From: CAZQYB01 sp964582985 | GTDB taxonomy: Bacteria; Planctomycetota; Phycisphaerae; Sedimentisphaerales; Anaerobacaceae | NCBI GenBank assembly: GCA_964582985.1 | Contig: CAZOUM010000034.1 | Coordinates: 1 to 32,714, forward strand | Direction of reading: 5' to 3' | DNA: 32,714 nt | Part shown: positions 1 through 8,417 of the stretch, in pieces | Position numbering within the stretch: the first letter of the stretch is position 1 | Layout of the letters: the number at the start of each line of letters is the position of its first letter | Notes under the pieces: generated by a model | Told to the model about the DNA's origin: nothing | Databases searched by the model: none | The model's input: the letters and a program-made list of their open reading frames with translations, nothing else | Translations under genes and position numbers: made by a program

Positions 1-2
1 AC

Positions 3-74
3 GCTCTGGGAATAAACGTAGAAAAAGAACGAAAACTTTACGATATGGAAGAACGACGAGCGTTGGTGGTATAA
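3..74 (+). CDS. C-terminal end of an upstream gene, possibly the CO dehydrogenase catalytic subunit (partial)
   Basis: An open frame enters from the left edge and ends at TAA (72-74), giving only 23 residues that begin ALGINVEKERK and end RRALVV. The peptide is charged and helical. An ALGI-type sequence near the C-terminus resembles the ends of CooS/AcsA CO dehydrogenase subunits, and that gene commonly precedes acsB in acs operons. The stop lies 28 bases before the acsB ATG, as expected for an operon. The match is too short to prove identity, so the product name rests mostly on gene order. Confidence 0.35.
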   Translation, partial: ALGINVEKERKLYDMEERRALVV

Positions 75-102
75 ATCGGCGAATAAAAAGGAGATTTGTA
101 AA

Positions 103-2292
103 ATGTCGAGAGTAATTGCGACGAGCGCGATAAATGGTGCTTACAAGATAGTCGAGCAGGCCGAGAGCATGCTGGCGAACGTCATCGAGCAAAAGGGCAA
201 AGACTGCAAGGTCGAGTTTCCGAACACCGGCTATTACATACCGATTATTTATTCGATGACAGGCAGGGCCGTCGAGACTTTAAGTGATTTTGAAGAAGTG
301 ATGGCCAACGAAATCAGGCCCTTGCTGCCCGAACGCGTTCCGGACGATATGTGGCTGCCATACCTTGGCCCTGCGCTTGACGCCGGTATGGCTACACTTT
401 TCGCTGAGGAGATTATCGAGGCGTGCAAATATTTAATCGGGCCTAATCCGGTGGATGGTATCTGGTTGGGCGCCGCAGACGATGTGATCCTCAGAGAACG
501 CGGTATTCAGTTCGTTGACGGCTCAGCCCCCGGTTTTGCTGCAATTGTGGGCGCAGCGCCGGATGTTGAAACTGCGGTCGAGATAGCCCGGAAGTGCCAG
601 GAGCGTTGCTTGTATGTGTTTATGGCCGGCCACCACAACGGGACCACCTTTGCAGAGCAGCTTGTTGAAGGTGGCGTGCAATTGGGCTGGGATACCAGAT
701 TGGTACCTTTCGGGCGCGAGATTACGGCGGCGATATATGCGGCGGGTTTTGCGGCGAGAGCGGCACTGAGCTACGGGGGTGTTCCGGCGGGTGATTTCAA
801 GCGAAATCTCCTTTATAACAAAAACAGAATCTTTGCATTTGTGGTGGCTTTGGGTGAGGTTACCGACGAATGGTATGCGACGGCAGCGGGGGCGATCAAT
901 TTTGGATTCCCTGTTATAGCCGATTCGGATATTCCGCAGATTCTCCCTACCGGAGTCTGTACTTATGAGCATGTGGTTTCCAAGGTACCACACGAGCAGA
1001 TAATAGAAAAAGCCATCGAAGTCAGAGGGCTCAAGATTAAGGTCTCCGAAGTGCCGATCCCTGTCCCGTACAGCCCGGCATTTGAGGGCGAGCGTATTCG
1101 TAAGGAAGATATGCACGTTGAGTTTGGAGGACAAAGGACGCCGGCGTTTGAATGGCTTCGGATGCTTGATATTGCTGAGGTTGAGGACGGCAAGATTGAA
1201 ATAAAGGGGCCGGGTGTTGACTCGGTTCAGACAGGTGGAAAGATGCCGCTGGGCATAGTGGTTGAAGTGGCAGGCAGAAAGATGCAAACTGATTTCGAGC
1301 CTGTACTGGAGCGCCAGGTACATACGTTTATGAACGAGGCCCAGGGACTCTGGCATATGGGTCAGCGGAACATCAACTGGATACGAATCAGCAAAGATGC
1401 TGCAAAAGCGGGATTCAAACTCGAACACATCGGCAAGCTCCTGCACGCGATGTATCATGAGCAGTATTCGAATATCCTCGACAAAGCGCAGGTCAAAATA
1501 TTCACGGATGAAAAAGATGTTCTAAAACTCCGTGAGCAGGCAACAAAAGTGTATGCAGAGCGGGATGCTCGATTGGCAGGTATGACGGATGAGGATATAG
1601 ATACATTTTATTCGTGCACACTGTGTCAGAGTTTTGCGCCGAACCATGTGTGCGTAATTTCGCCGGAGCGGCCCGGTTTGTGCGGGGCTTATAGCTGGCT
1701 GGACTGCCGGGCAGCTTATGAGATAAGCCCTGCCGGCGCCAATCAGCCTATCTCGAAAGGCAAGTGCATCGAGACAACCATTGGTCAATGGGACAAGGTA
1801 AACGCATTTGTGCTTAAGACGAGCGGCGGCAATGTCGAGCGAATGAGTCAGTACAGTATGATTACCGACCCGATGACTTCCTGCGGCTGCTTCGAATGTA
1901 TAGCTGCGGTACTGCCTTCTACAGGCGGGATAATGATTGTCAACCGTGAATTTCCGGATATGACTCCCTGTGGTATGAAGTTTTCGACCCTCGCCGGTAC
2001 CGTAGGCGGCGGTAACCAATCGCCCGGCTTCATCGGGCACTCGAAGCACTATATCAACTCAAGGAAATTTATTGCCGCTGAAGGAGGAATTCGGCGGATT
2101 GTCTGGATGCCTGCTATGTTAAAAGAGGAGATCAAGGATAAGTTCATTGAGAGAGCAAAGGAATTTGAACTTGGTGGAGAAGAATTTCTCGCCAAGATTG
2201 CTGATGAAACCTCGGCCGCCACGGAAGATGAGGTCTTAGAATTTATCACCAAAGCCGGCCATCCTGTATGCTCTTTGGAACCTATGTTTTAA
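103..2292 (+). CDS. acsB: Acetyl-CoA synthase catalytic subunit (CODH/ACS, AcsB)
   Basis: This cytoplasmic enzyme joins CO, a methyl group from the corrinoid protein and CoA to make acetyl-CoA. The protein is 729 residues, the usual length of the bacterial subunit. The A-cluster ligands are all visible. Cys505, Cys508, Cys517 and Cys527 (in SCTLCQS, HVCVIS and GLCGAY) would hold the 4Fe-4S cluster. Cys594-Gly595-Cys596 (in SCGCFEC) would hold the distal nickel. The spacing equals that of the Moorella enzyme shifted by one residue. The ATG is preceded by AAGGAG (88-93) with a 9-base gap. It is the first complete gene of the operon that continues with acsC. No defect is seen. Identification is very secure. 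Confidence 0.97.
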   Translation: MSRVIATSAINGAYKIVEQAESMLANVIEQKGKDCKVEFPNTGYYIPIIYSMTGRAVETLSDFEEVMANEIRPLLPERVPDDMWLPYLGPALDAGMATLFAEEIIEACKYLIGPNPVDGIWLGAADDVILRERGIQFVDGSAPGFAAIVGAAPDVETAVEIARKCQERCLYVFMAGHHNGTTFAEQLVEGGVQLGWDTRLVPFGREITAAIYAAGFAARAALSYGGVPAGDFKRNLLYNKNRIFAFVVALGEVTDEWYATAAGAINFGFPVIADSDIPQILPTGVCTYEHVVSKVPHEQIIEKAIEVRGLKIKVSEVPIPVPYSPAFEGERIRKEDMHVEFGGQRTPAFEWLRMLDIAEVEDGKIEIKGPGVDSVQTGGKMPLGIVVEVAGRKMQTDFEPVLERQVHTFMNEAQGLWHMGQRNINWIRISKDAAKAGFKLEHIGKLLHAMYHEQYSNILDKAQVKIFTDEKDVLKLREQATKVYAERDARLAGMTDEDIDTFYSCTLCQSFAPNHVCVISPERPGLCGAYSWLDCRAAYEISPAGANQPISKGKCIETTIGQWDKVNAFVLKTSGGNVERMSQYSMITDPMTSCGCFECIAAVLPSTGGIMIVNREFPDMTPCGMKFSTLAGTVGGGNQSPGFIGHSKHYINSRKFIAAEGGIRRIVWMPAMLKEEIKDKFIERAKEFELGGEEFLAKIADETSAATEDEVLEFITKAGHPVCSLEPMF

Positions 2293-2333
2293 GAAATTGG
2301 CTCGTTGGCCGTGACCCGTGAGTGGAACGAATC

Positions 2334-2361
2334 ACGAGCGACGAGCAACGGGAGACGAAAC
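2334..2361 (+). repeat. Degenerate 7-bp repeat before acsC
   Basis: Four imperfect heptads (ACGAGCG, ACGAGCA, ACGGGAG, ACGAAAC) end one base before the acsC ATG. The third unit also supplies the GGGAG ribosome-binding site (2350-2354). The period and position resemble the much cleaner arrays before acsV and ffh, but four units with several mismatches could be chance. Confidence 0.4.
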
Positions 2362-2362
2362 T

Positions 2363-3700
2363 ATGGCACTGACAGGATTAGAAATCTTCAAACTGCTACC
2401 AAAAACCAACTGCAAAAAGTGCGGCATGCCGACTTGTCTTGCCTTTGCCATGCAGCTTGCTCAGAAACGCGCCAAGCTCGAAGACTGCCCTGACGTTTCA
2501 GAAGAAGCCAAGAAAGTGCTCGCAGCCGCTGCCGCTCCTCCGATGCACAAAGTAGTGTTCGGCAGTGGGGATAATCAAGTACAGGTTGGGCAGGAGACGG
2601 TAATGTTCCGACACGAGGAGAAATTCTATAATCCCACCGTTCTGGCGGTGACCGTCTCGGACAAACTTGCAGGCGAAGATTTGAAAAAACGCATTGAGTC
2701 CATAAACGCACTGCAGTTTGAACGGGTCGGGACAAAAATTGAAGTCAATGCCTTAGTAGTTATTAACGACAGCGGTTCCTCATCACAATTTGCTGAAGCC
2801 TGCGCAAAGGCAAGAGAATTGAGCAGTCTTGCTCTAATCCTCGTTTCAGATTCCCCGGAGGCAATGGCAGCGGCGATTGGCAAAACCAAAGAGGTTGTCC
2901 CTTTGATAGCGCAAGCCGCAGCGGATACAGCCGAAGCAATGGCCAAAGTCGCCAAAGACAACAACTGCCCGCTGGTGGCAAAAGCTGAATCAATTGAGGC
3001 ACTTGCTGACCTTACTGAGAAGATTAAGGCGCAGGGTATTGAGGATATTGTTCTGAACTTGGAAGCCTCGAATCTGCGGGACAAATTGTTTAACTTCTCA
3101 AGGATGCGGGCTTTGTCGCTGAAAAAAGCCTTCAGGCCGTTAGGTTATCCAACCATATCTTTTGTCAAAGATGGCGACGCAAACCAACAGGCGGCTATAG
3201 CTACGAGCCTTATCTGCAAGTACTCCGGTATCGTCGTGATTGATACTGTCGAGGCGTATGCACTTTTGCCAATGCTGACCGTTGTGATGAATATATTCAG
3301 CGACCCGCAGAAACCGGTCCAGGTAGAACCGAAAGTGTATCCTATCGGCGAACCTGATGCCAATTCACCATTGATGTTTACGACAAACTTCTCCCTGACA
3401 TACTACACCGTGGAATCGGACGTCGAGGCCAGCAGGGTGCCAAGCTATATTCTCGTTGTCGACACCGAAGGCACAAGTGTGCTGACGGCCTATTCAGGCG
3501 ACAAGCTCAACGAAAAGACGGTAGCAGATGCTATCACCAGGCATAATGCAGAGAGCCTGGTTAAACACCGCAAGCTGATAATTCCCGGTTATGTGGCGGT
3601 AATGAGCGGCAAACTCGAAGAAGCCACGAACTGGGAAGTTATGGTAGGGCCGCGAGAAAGCTCGATGCTGCCCAAGTATCTGCAGGAGTTTTGGAAATAA
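2363..3700 (+). CDS. acsC: Corrinoid iron-sulfur protein large subunit (AcsC)
   Basis: This is the large (gamma) subunit of the corrinoid iron-sulfur protein. It carries the 4Fe-4S cluster used for reductive activation and shares the cobamide with AcsD. The protein is 445 residues, normal for the family. The N-terminal cluster motif is Cys17-x2-Cys20-x4-Cys25-x16-Cys42, beginning in the sequence TNCKKCGMPTC. A TIM-barrel-like middle and a C-terminal cobamide-binding region follow. I chose the ATG at 2363 (MALTGLEIF, the conserved family start), not an in-frame ATG at 2318. GGGAG at 2350-2354 supports it, and the upstream codons are repeat-derived. It lies 70 bases after acsB. Confidence 0.96.
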   Translation: MALTGLEIFKLLPKTNCKKCGMPTCLAFAMQLAQKRAKLEDCPDVSEEAKKVLAAAAAPPMHKVVFGSGDNQVQVGQETVMFRHEEKFYNPTVLAVTVSDKLAGEDLKKRIESINALQFERVGTKIEVNALVVINDSGSSSQFAEACAKARELSSLALILVSDSPEAMAAAIGKTKEVVPLIAQAAADTAEAMAKVAKDNNCPLVAKAESIEALADLTEKIKAQGIEDIVLNLEASNLRDKLFNFSRMRALSLKKAFRPLGYPTISFVKDGDANQQAAIATSLICKYSGIVVIDTVEAYALLPMLTVVMNIFSDPQKPVQVEPKVYPIGEPDANSPLMFTTNFSLTYYTVESDVEASRVPSYILVVDTEGTSVLTAYSGDKLNEKTVADAITRHNAESLVKHRKLIIPGYVAVMSGKLEEATNWEVMVGPRESSMLPKYLQEFWK

Positions 3701-3710
3701 TTGGCCGTTT

Positions 3711-3801
3711 GCTGGATGCTGGATACTCGATGCTCGCCTTTTTCCTTCGAGTATCGAGAATCAAGTATCGGGAATCGAGTATCGAGAATCGAGTATCGAG
3801 T
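3711..3801 (+). repeat. 7-bp tandem repeat array with an inverted arm, abutting the acsV start codon
   Basis: The right arm (3748-3801) is a partial unit followed by seven consecutive heptads of the form ATCGAGA/ATCGAGT (two units degenerate: ATCAAGT, ATCGGGA). The last heptad ends exactly where the ATG of acsV begins. The left arm (3711-3736) holds reverse-oriented heptads: GCTGGAT twice, ACTCGAT, then GCTCG. An 11-base pyrimidine spacer (3737-3747) separates the arms. ACTCGATGCTCG can pair with CGAGTATCGAGA over most positions, so a hairpin is possible in the mRNA. No Shine-Dalgarno sequence is present. Confidence 0.9.
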
Positions 3802-5721
3802 ATGAAACAGAGCAAGAAGAAAAAATGCACAGTTCGGTTTGAGCCAAGCGGCCTCAGGACAGAGGTTCCGGCGGGGACCATTCTGCTTGAAGCGGCCCGC
3901 AAAGCCGGCATCTATCTAACCAGCATCTGCGGCGGAGATGGATATTGCGGCAAATGCAAAGTGGTAATCGACGAAGGACAATTCCAAAGCAGGCCCACTA
4001 CTCTGCTTACGCCGGATGAAGTGCGGGAAAACATTGTTCTGGCCTGCCAGACAAAAGTGCTCTCCGACCTGACGGTAACAGTTCCGAAATCGCACGCCCT
4101 CGAGGCCGGCCAGATACTTATGGATGTAGATGCCCATAGATTCAGCGAGCTTGCCGGCGAGGTCCGGGAAGGTGTGTTTGAATTTGACCCTCTGGTTCGC
4201 AAACTCTGCGCTGAGATGTCGGCGCCGACGGTACACGACAATACAGCGGACCACGAGCGTCTGTATCTGGCCATACGAGAGCAAATTGACGCACCAATAA
4301 TGCAAACCGGCTTTCGCATACTGCAGAGACTCTCCAAACTGCTTGTCGAAGCAAATTATAAGGTTGCGGTGACAATTGGTCGGCGCGGCGGTACTACGGA
4401 AGTTATAGAGGTTGAGCCGGGTAAGCGGTGTAAAACGAATTTCGCTGTGGCCGTTGACCTGGGCACAACCACCGTGGTGGCCCATCTTGTCGACCTGACA
4501 AATGCCAGGACAATAGATACTGAAGCAACGTACAACAGCCAGATAAACTTTGGCGAAGACTATATTCGCAGAATCATCTACGCAGAAGAAAATGACGCTT
4601 TCGACGAAATGCAAAACCGCATAGTGCACGATGTAAATAATCTCATAGTCACGCTGGCGACAAGACAAAGAATCGATTTGCAGGACATAACCGCTGTAAT
4701 ATGTGCCGGAAACACCGCAATGGCACATTTTTTGCTGAATCTTGACCCGACGCGAATACGTAGAGAACCCTATATTGCCTCTGTCAGCTTTGTACCGCCA
4801 ATTCGAGCAGCAGAGGCGGGTGTCCAGGTCAACAAGCGAGGTTTATTATACTGCCTGCCCAGTATAGCTGCTTATGTGGGCAGCGACATAGTGGCAGGTG
4901 TGTTAACCACACGCATTTATACCAAAAAACGCATCTCGCTTTTTGTTGATATTGGAACAAACGGCGAGGTCGTTCTTGGTAATCGAGACTGGCTGATCTG
5001 CGCCTCAAGCTCGGCAGGCCCCGCGTTTGAAGGAAGCGGCGTTAAACACGGTATGAGGGCTGGGGCCGGGGCTATTGAGAAACTAAAAATTCTTACTGAT
5101 GGTTCTATCGATTTTAAGACAATCGGCAATACCTACCCGGCCGGCATCTGCGGGTCAGGTCTTCTGGATACGATTGCGGAGTTTTTTGTAAACGGAATTA
5201 TTGACCGGACGGGCCGCTTTAGGATTACTGATGACCCAAGATTTGAGGAAGCAGACGAAGGCTGGCAGTTTCAATTAGTCCCACCTACTAATGAGCATCA
5301 GCAAATCGTGATAACCCAGACCGATATTAACAACCTGATTCGTTCAAAGGCAGGGGTATTTGCCGCGATTAGAGTCCTTATGGATTCGACACAAACTAAG
5401 TCGGAAGATATCGACGCAATTTACATTGCAGGTGGATTCGGAAACTTTATGAATGTCCGACAGGCCGTCACTATCGGAATGCTCCCTGATGTGCCGTTGG
5501 AGAAAATTCAGTTTGTGGGAAATACTTCAATCGCAGGAGCAAAAACAGTTCTGTTGAGTCGAAAGGCCCTTGAGACAGCCGAGCAGGTCGCCAAGAGTAT
5601 GACATATTTCGACTTGATGAGCTATCCGGGGTATATGGATGAATTTATTCGAGCAAATTTCCTGCCGCATACGGATTTGTCACTATTCCCATCGGTAAAA
5701 GACGTCAAGTGTGAAGCGTAA
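3802..5721 (+). CDS. acsV: Reductive activator of the corrinoid iron-sulfur protein (AcsV/RACo type)
   Basis: This protein uses ATP to drive an electron uphill and rescue the inactive Co(II) state of the corrinoid protein. It is 639 residues. The N-terminal 2Fe-2S ferredoxin-like domain has Cys43, Cys49, Cys52 (CGGDGYCGKC) and Cys82 (LACQ). A linker leads to an ASKHA-type ATPase domain starting near residue 212 with the phosphate loop DLGTTTVV, plus DIGTNGEVV and AGGFG motifs further on. This is the layout of RACo-family activators, which lie next to acs genes in acetogens. The ATG at 3802 was chosen because upstream in-frame codons (from 3691) only translate the 7-bp repeat and overlap the acsC end. 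The gene lacks an obvious SD. Members of this family also activate other corrinoid methyltransferases, but the context fixes the role here. Confidence 0.93.
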   Translation: MKQSKKKKCTVRFEPSGLRTEVPAGTILLEAARKAGIYLTSICGGDGYCGKCKVVIDEGQFQSRPTTLLTPDEVRENIVLACQTKVLSDLTVTVPKSHALEAGQILMDVDAHRFSELAGEVREGVFEFDPLVRKLCAEMSAPTVHDNTADHERLYLAIREQIDAPIMQTGFRILQRLSKLLVEANYKVAVTIGRRGGTTEVIEVEPGKRCKTNFAVAVDLGTTTVVAHLVDLTNARTIDTEATYNSQINFGEDYIRRIIYAEENDAFDEMQNRIVHDVNNLIVTLATRQRIDLQDITAVICAGNTAMAHFLLNLDPTRIRREPYIASVSFVPPIRAAEAGVQVNKRGLLYCLPSIAAYVGSDIVAGVLTTRIYTKKRISLFVDIGTNGEVVLGNRDWLICASSSAGPAFEGSGVKHGMRAGAGAIEKLKILTDGSIDFKTIGNTYPAGICGSGLLDTIAEFFVNGIIDRTGRFRITDDPRFEEADEGWQFQLVPPTNEHQQIVITQTDINNLIRSKAGVFAAIRVLMDSTQTKSEDIDAIYIAGGFGNFMNVRQAVTIGMLPDVPLEKIQFVGNTSIAGAKTVLLSRKALETAEQVAKSMTYFDLMSYPGYMDEFIRANFLPHTDLSLFPSVKDVKCEA

Positions 5722-5742
5722 AGCGAGGCACGAGATAAGAAA

Positions 5743-6483
5743 ATGGCAACAACTATTGCTGTAAGCGGAAAAGGCGGTTCAGGCAAAACAACCCTGGCCG
5801 CTATGATTATCAGGCTTTTGTCTGAGCAGACCGGCAGGCCCGTACTTGCGGTGGATGCTGACCCCAACTCTTGCCTGGGCTTGACGATGGGAGTTCAACC
5901 TGCGGCTGTTATTGCCGAAGTTCGGGAAAAAGCGGCTGGCAAGGGACCCGGTAATACCGGCCTTGATAAGGTGCGGTCGCTTGAATACGATATTCAGCAG
6001 GCAATTACAGAAGCCAATGGATTCGATTTGCTCACTATGGGCAGGCCGGAAGGACCAGGCTGCTACTGTGCGGCGAATAACCTTCTGCGAGAGTTTCTGA
6101 ATAAACTAAGCTCAGCCTATGAGTTCGTCGTTATGGACAACGAAGCGGGAATGGAACACCTCTCTCGCCGAACCACTAATAATGTTGACCTGCTCTGTAT
6201 AGTAGCGGAAGCAACGCAACTTGGTGAGCTTACTGCTCGGAGGATTTTTGAGCTTGCTAAAAAACTGCCAATATCCGTGAAGAACATCGGCATTATATGG
6301 AACAGGACGGACAGTAGCAAAGAATTGAACGGAATAGATGTGTTTGGGTCTGTACCTTACGACAAGGCTGTGTTGGATGCATCGATGCGGGGAGAAACGA
6401 TATTCAACGTTGGACAGAAAAGCCCGGCACTTTTAGCTGTCGGCAATATACTTGAACAAAGGTTAGGGGTATTAAGAAACTGA
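5743..6483 (+). CDS. cooC: CODH/ACS nickel-cluster maturation ATPase (CooC/AcsF type)
   Basis: This is a MinD/SIMIBI-class ATPase that helps load nickel into CO dehydrogenase or acetyl-CoA synthase. It has 246 residues. The deviant Walker A is SGKGGSGKTT at residues 8-17. The Cys107-x-Cys109 pair in GPGCYCAAN is the metal-binding CXC of CooC proteins, expected at the dimer interface. MDNEAGMEHLSRR near residue 131 is the typical CooC switch region. It begins 21 bases after acsV ends and is followed by acsD, so it is part of the operon. The SD is weak. Whether it serves the C-cluster (CooC) or the A-cluster (AcsF) cannot be told from sequence. Confidence 0.92.
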   Translation: MATTIAVSGKGGSGKTTLAAMIIRLLSEQTGRPVLAVDADPNSCLGLTMGVQPAAVIAEVREKAAGKGPGNTGLDKVRSLEYDIQQAITEANGFDLLTMGRPEGPGCYCAANNLLREFLNKLSSAYEFVVMDNEAGMEHLSRRTTNNVDLLCIVAEATQLGELTARRIFELAKKLPISVKNIGIIWNRTDSSKELNGIDVFGSVPYDKAVLDASMRGETIFNVGQKSPALLAVGNILEQRLGVLRN

Positions 6484-6520
6484 AGACCGTAATAAAAATG
6501 TTTGATCTGGAGGATTTCAA

Positions 6521-7477
6521 ATGCCAGTTCCTGAAATTGTAGAAAGTTTTACCGGCTCTGTAAACCGAGTTACGCTTGGGGCAGCCAAAGAAAGCGGCGG
6601 CACGCGTAGCTCAACGGTAACTGTGGGAGGAGCACGCAATGTAGCTTACGGTGGCTCTTTTGAAGATGCCGGCGAAAAACCGGTCATTGCTATGGACGTT
6701 ATCGACACTAAGCCGGAGGATTGGCCCGACCCGCTTGCTGAACCTTATAAAGATGTAATGGACAGCCCCGGCGACTGGGCCAAAAAGTGCGTGGAGGAAT
6801 TCGGGGCTGATTTAATCTGCCTGAAGTTTGACGGCGTTCACCCTGACAAAGCAGACAAGGATGCCGCTCACGCTGTCAAAGTCACCGAAGAGGTATTGAA
6901 GGCGGTCGGTGTGCCGCTTATTCTGTGGGATTCTGGAAACGACGAAAAAGACAACCAGGTTATGCCCAAGGTAAGTGAGGCTGCTAAAGGAGAGAATTGT
7001 CTTATTGGGGCTGCCGAAGAAGATAACTACAAATCTTTGACCGCCGTTGCTCTTGCTGATGGGCACAATCTCATCACCGCAGCGCCTCTGGACATAAACA
7101 TCGGTAAGCAGGTCAACATTTTAGTTTCGGATATGGGGTTTCCGCTTGAGCGGATAGTGATGTTTCAGTCCACCGGTGCGTTAGGATACGGCATAGAGTA
7201 TTCATATTCGATCCAGGAGCGTCAGCGTCTTGCTGCCCTTAGCGGCGACAAAGTGATGGCGATGCCGATTATTTGCGATGCAGGTTATGAATCGTGGCGG
7301 GCAAAAGAGGCCAAGCTCGCTGACGCGCCAGGCTGGGGAGCTGTCCAGGACCGAGGCCCGATGTGGGAAGCCGTGACCGCCATCTGCCTTCTCCAGGCCG
7401 GCGCCGATATAATCCGGATGCGTCATCCAAAAGCGGTCACAACCGTTAGGGACTTCATAAACCAAATCTGGCAATAA
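6521..7477 (+). CDS. acsD: Corrinoid iron-sulfur protein small subunit (AcsD)
   Basis: This is the small (delta) subunit of the corrinoid iron-sulfur protein. It is a TIM-barrel protein that pairs with AcsC and helps hold the cobamide that shuttles methyl groups from AcsE to AcsB. It has 318 residues, normal for the family. Family-like stretches are VTLGAAKESGGTR near the N-terminus, DVIDTKPEDWPDPL, the middle segment DLICLKFDGVHPD, and GYGIEYSYSIQERQR in the C-terminal half. A good SD, GGAGGA (6509-6514), lies 6 bases before the ATG. It sits between cooC and acsE, with a 34-base gap to the latter. No defect is seen. Confidence 0.95.
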   Translation: MPVPEIVESFTGSVNRVTLGAAKESGGTRSSTVTVGGARNVAYGGSFEDAGEKPVIAMDVIDTKPEDWPDPLAEPYKDVMDSPGDWAKKCVEEFGADLICLKFDGVHPDKADKDAAHAVKVTEEVLKAVGVPLILWDSGNDEKDNQVMPKVSEAAKGENCLIGAAEEDNYKSLTAVALADGHNLITAAPLDINIGKQVNILVSDMGFPLERIVMFQSTGALGYGIEYSYSIQERQRLAALSGDKVMAMPIICDAGYESWRAKEAKLADAPGWGAVQDRGPMWEAVTAICLLQAGADIIRMRHPKAVTTVRDFINQIWQ

Positions 7478-7511
7478 AAGCCGAAACTCTTCATATCGGA
7501 AGGAGAGAACT

Positions 7512-8339
7512 ATGATACTAATTGGCGAACGAATTAACGGAATGTTTTCTGATGTTAAGCAGGCCATTGCTGAAAAAAACAAGCAGGTCATTCAAGACCT
7601 GGCCAAAAAACAGACCGAAGCTGGTGCCGCGTATCTTGATGTCAATGTGGGCACTGCGGCAGCGGACCAGGAAGGGACAATGCAATGGCTCGTCGAGACT
7701 ATCCAGGAAACCTGCTCTACGCCTCTGTGTCTGGATTCACAAAAGCCTGACGTTATCGCAGCGGGAATAAAGGTCCTCAACGCCAAGTCCGGAGCTATCC
7801 TCAACTCCACACCCCTGAATAAGAAGAGCGATGAAGAAGTGTTCGATAAATACATAGAGATGGCGGAGCAGGCCGGACCAAAAGCAAGCATCATCGCCTT
7901 GACGATGGACAAAAATGGTGTCCCTCAGGATATTGACACCCGTGTGGCAATAGCTGCAGAGATAGTATCAAAGGCGATGGAAAAAGGATTTGACACTCAG
8001 CGGTTGTTCATTGACCCTATTGTCCTGCCGGTCAAAGTGCCGAACGCCCAGGTTCAGCCCGGCAATATCTTAGCTGCGATGGACCAGATAAGACTGCTTG
8101 CGGACCCACCTCCACACATGACGGTGGGGCTGTCAAATATCTCACAAGGAGCAGCGGAAAGAAGCTTGATAAATCGCGTATTTCTCGCCATAGCTGCTTC
8201 GCATGGCTTGGATTCCGCTATTGCCGATGTGCTCGACGAAGCTTTCATGAACGTCGTTGCCACTACTGAGATGCTAATGAACAAACAAATATATTCTGAC
8301 TCCTTCGTTAAGGCGTACCTCTCGGCAAGCAAAGCCTGA
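7512..8339 (+). CDS. acsE: 5-methyltetrahydrofolate:corrinoid iron-sulfur protein methyltransferase (AcsE)
   Basis: This enzyme moves the methyl group from methyltetrahydrofolate to Co(I) of the corrinoid iron-sulfur protein, linking the methyl and carbonyl branches. It has 275 residues, slightly longer than the approximately 262 of acetogen enzymes. The pterin-binding TIM barrel shows IGERINGMF at the start, LDVNVG near residue 42, LCLDSQKPD near residue 77, ILNSTP, and VGLSNISQG with the conserved Asn that contacts the pterin. SD AAGGAG (7500-7505) is 6 bases upstream of the ATG. It is the last intact gene of the acs operon; the wrecked fhs follows 78 bases later. Confidence 0.95.
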   Translation: MILIGERINGMFSDVKQAIAEKNKQVIQDLAKKQTEAGAAYLDVNVGTAAADQEGTMQWLVETIQETCSTPLCLDSQKPDVIAAGIKVLNAKSGAILNSTPLNKKSDEEVFDKYIEMAEQAGPKASIIALTMDKNGVPQDIDTRVAIAAEIVSKAMEKGFDTQRLFIDPIVLPVKVPNAQVQPGNILAAMDQIRLLADPPPHMTVGLSNISQGAAERSLINRVFLAIAASHGLDSAIADVLDEAFMNVVATTEMLMNKQIYSDSFVKAYLSASKA

Positions 8340-8417
8340 ATGGAAACATATATAAAAGTCACAGAAAGAAAAGTAAAACACGAAGAAATATAGCGGAAAA
8401 AGTGCATAAGGGCATAG

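Noticed and set aside
523..1458. Long open frame on the minus strand opposite acsB
   Set aside because: No recognisable domain. It is the complement of a well-conserved gene, so it is a shadow of codon bias.
3691..3801. N-terminal extension of acsV
   Set aside because: It would only translate the 7-bp repeat and overlap the end of acsC. The conserved ferredoxin domain begins shortly after the ATG at 3802.
8340..8393. 17-codon ORF directly after acsE
   Set aside because: No SD, no recognisable sequence and A-rich composition. Probably chance.
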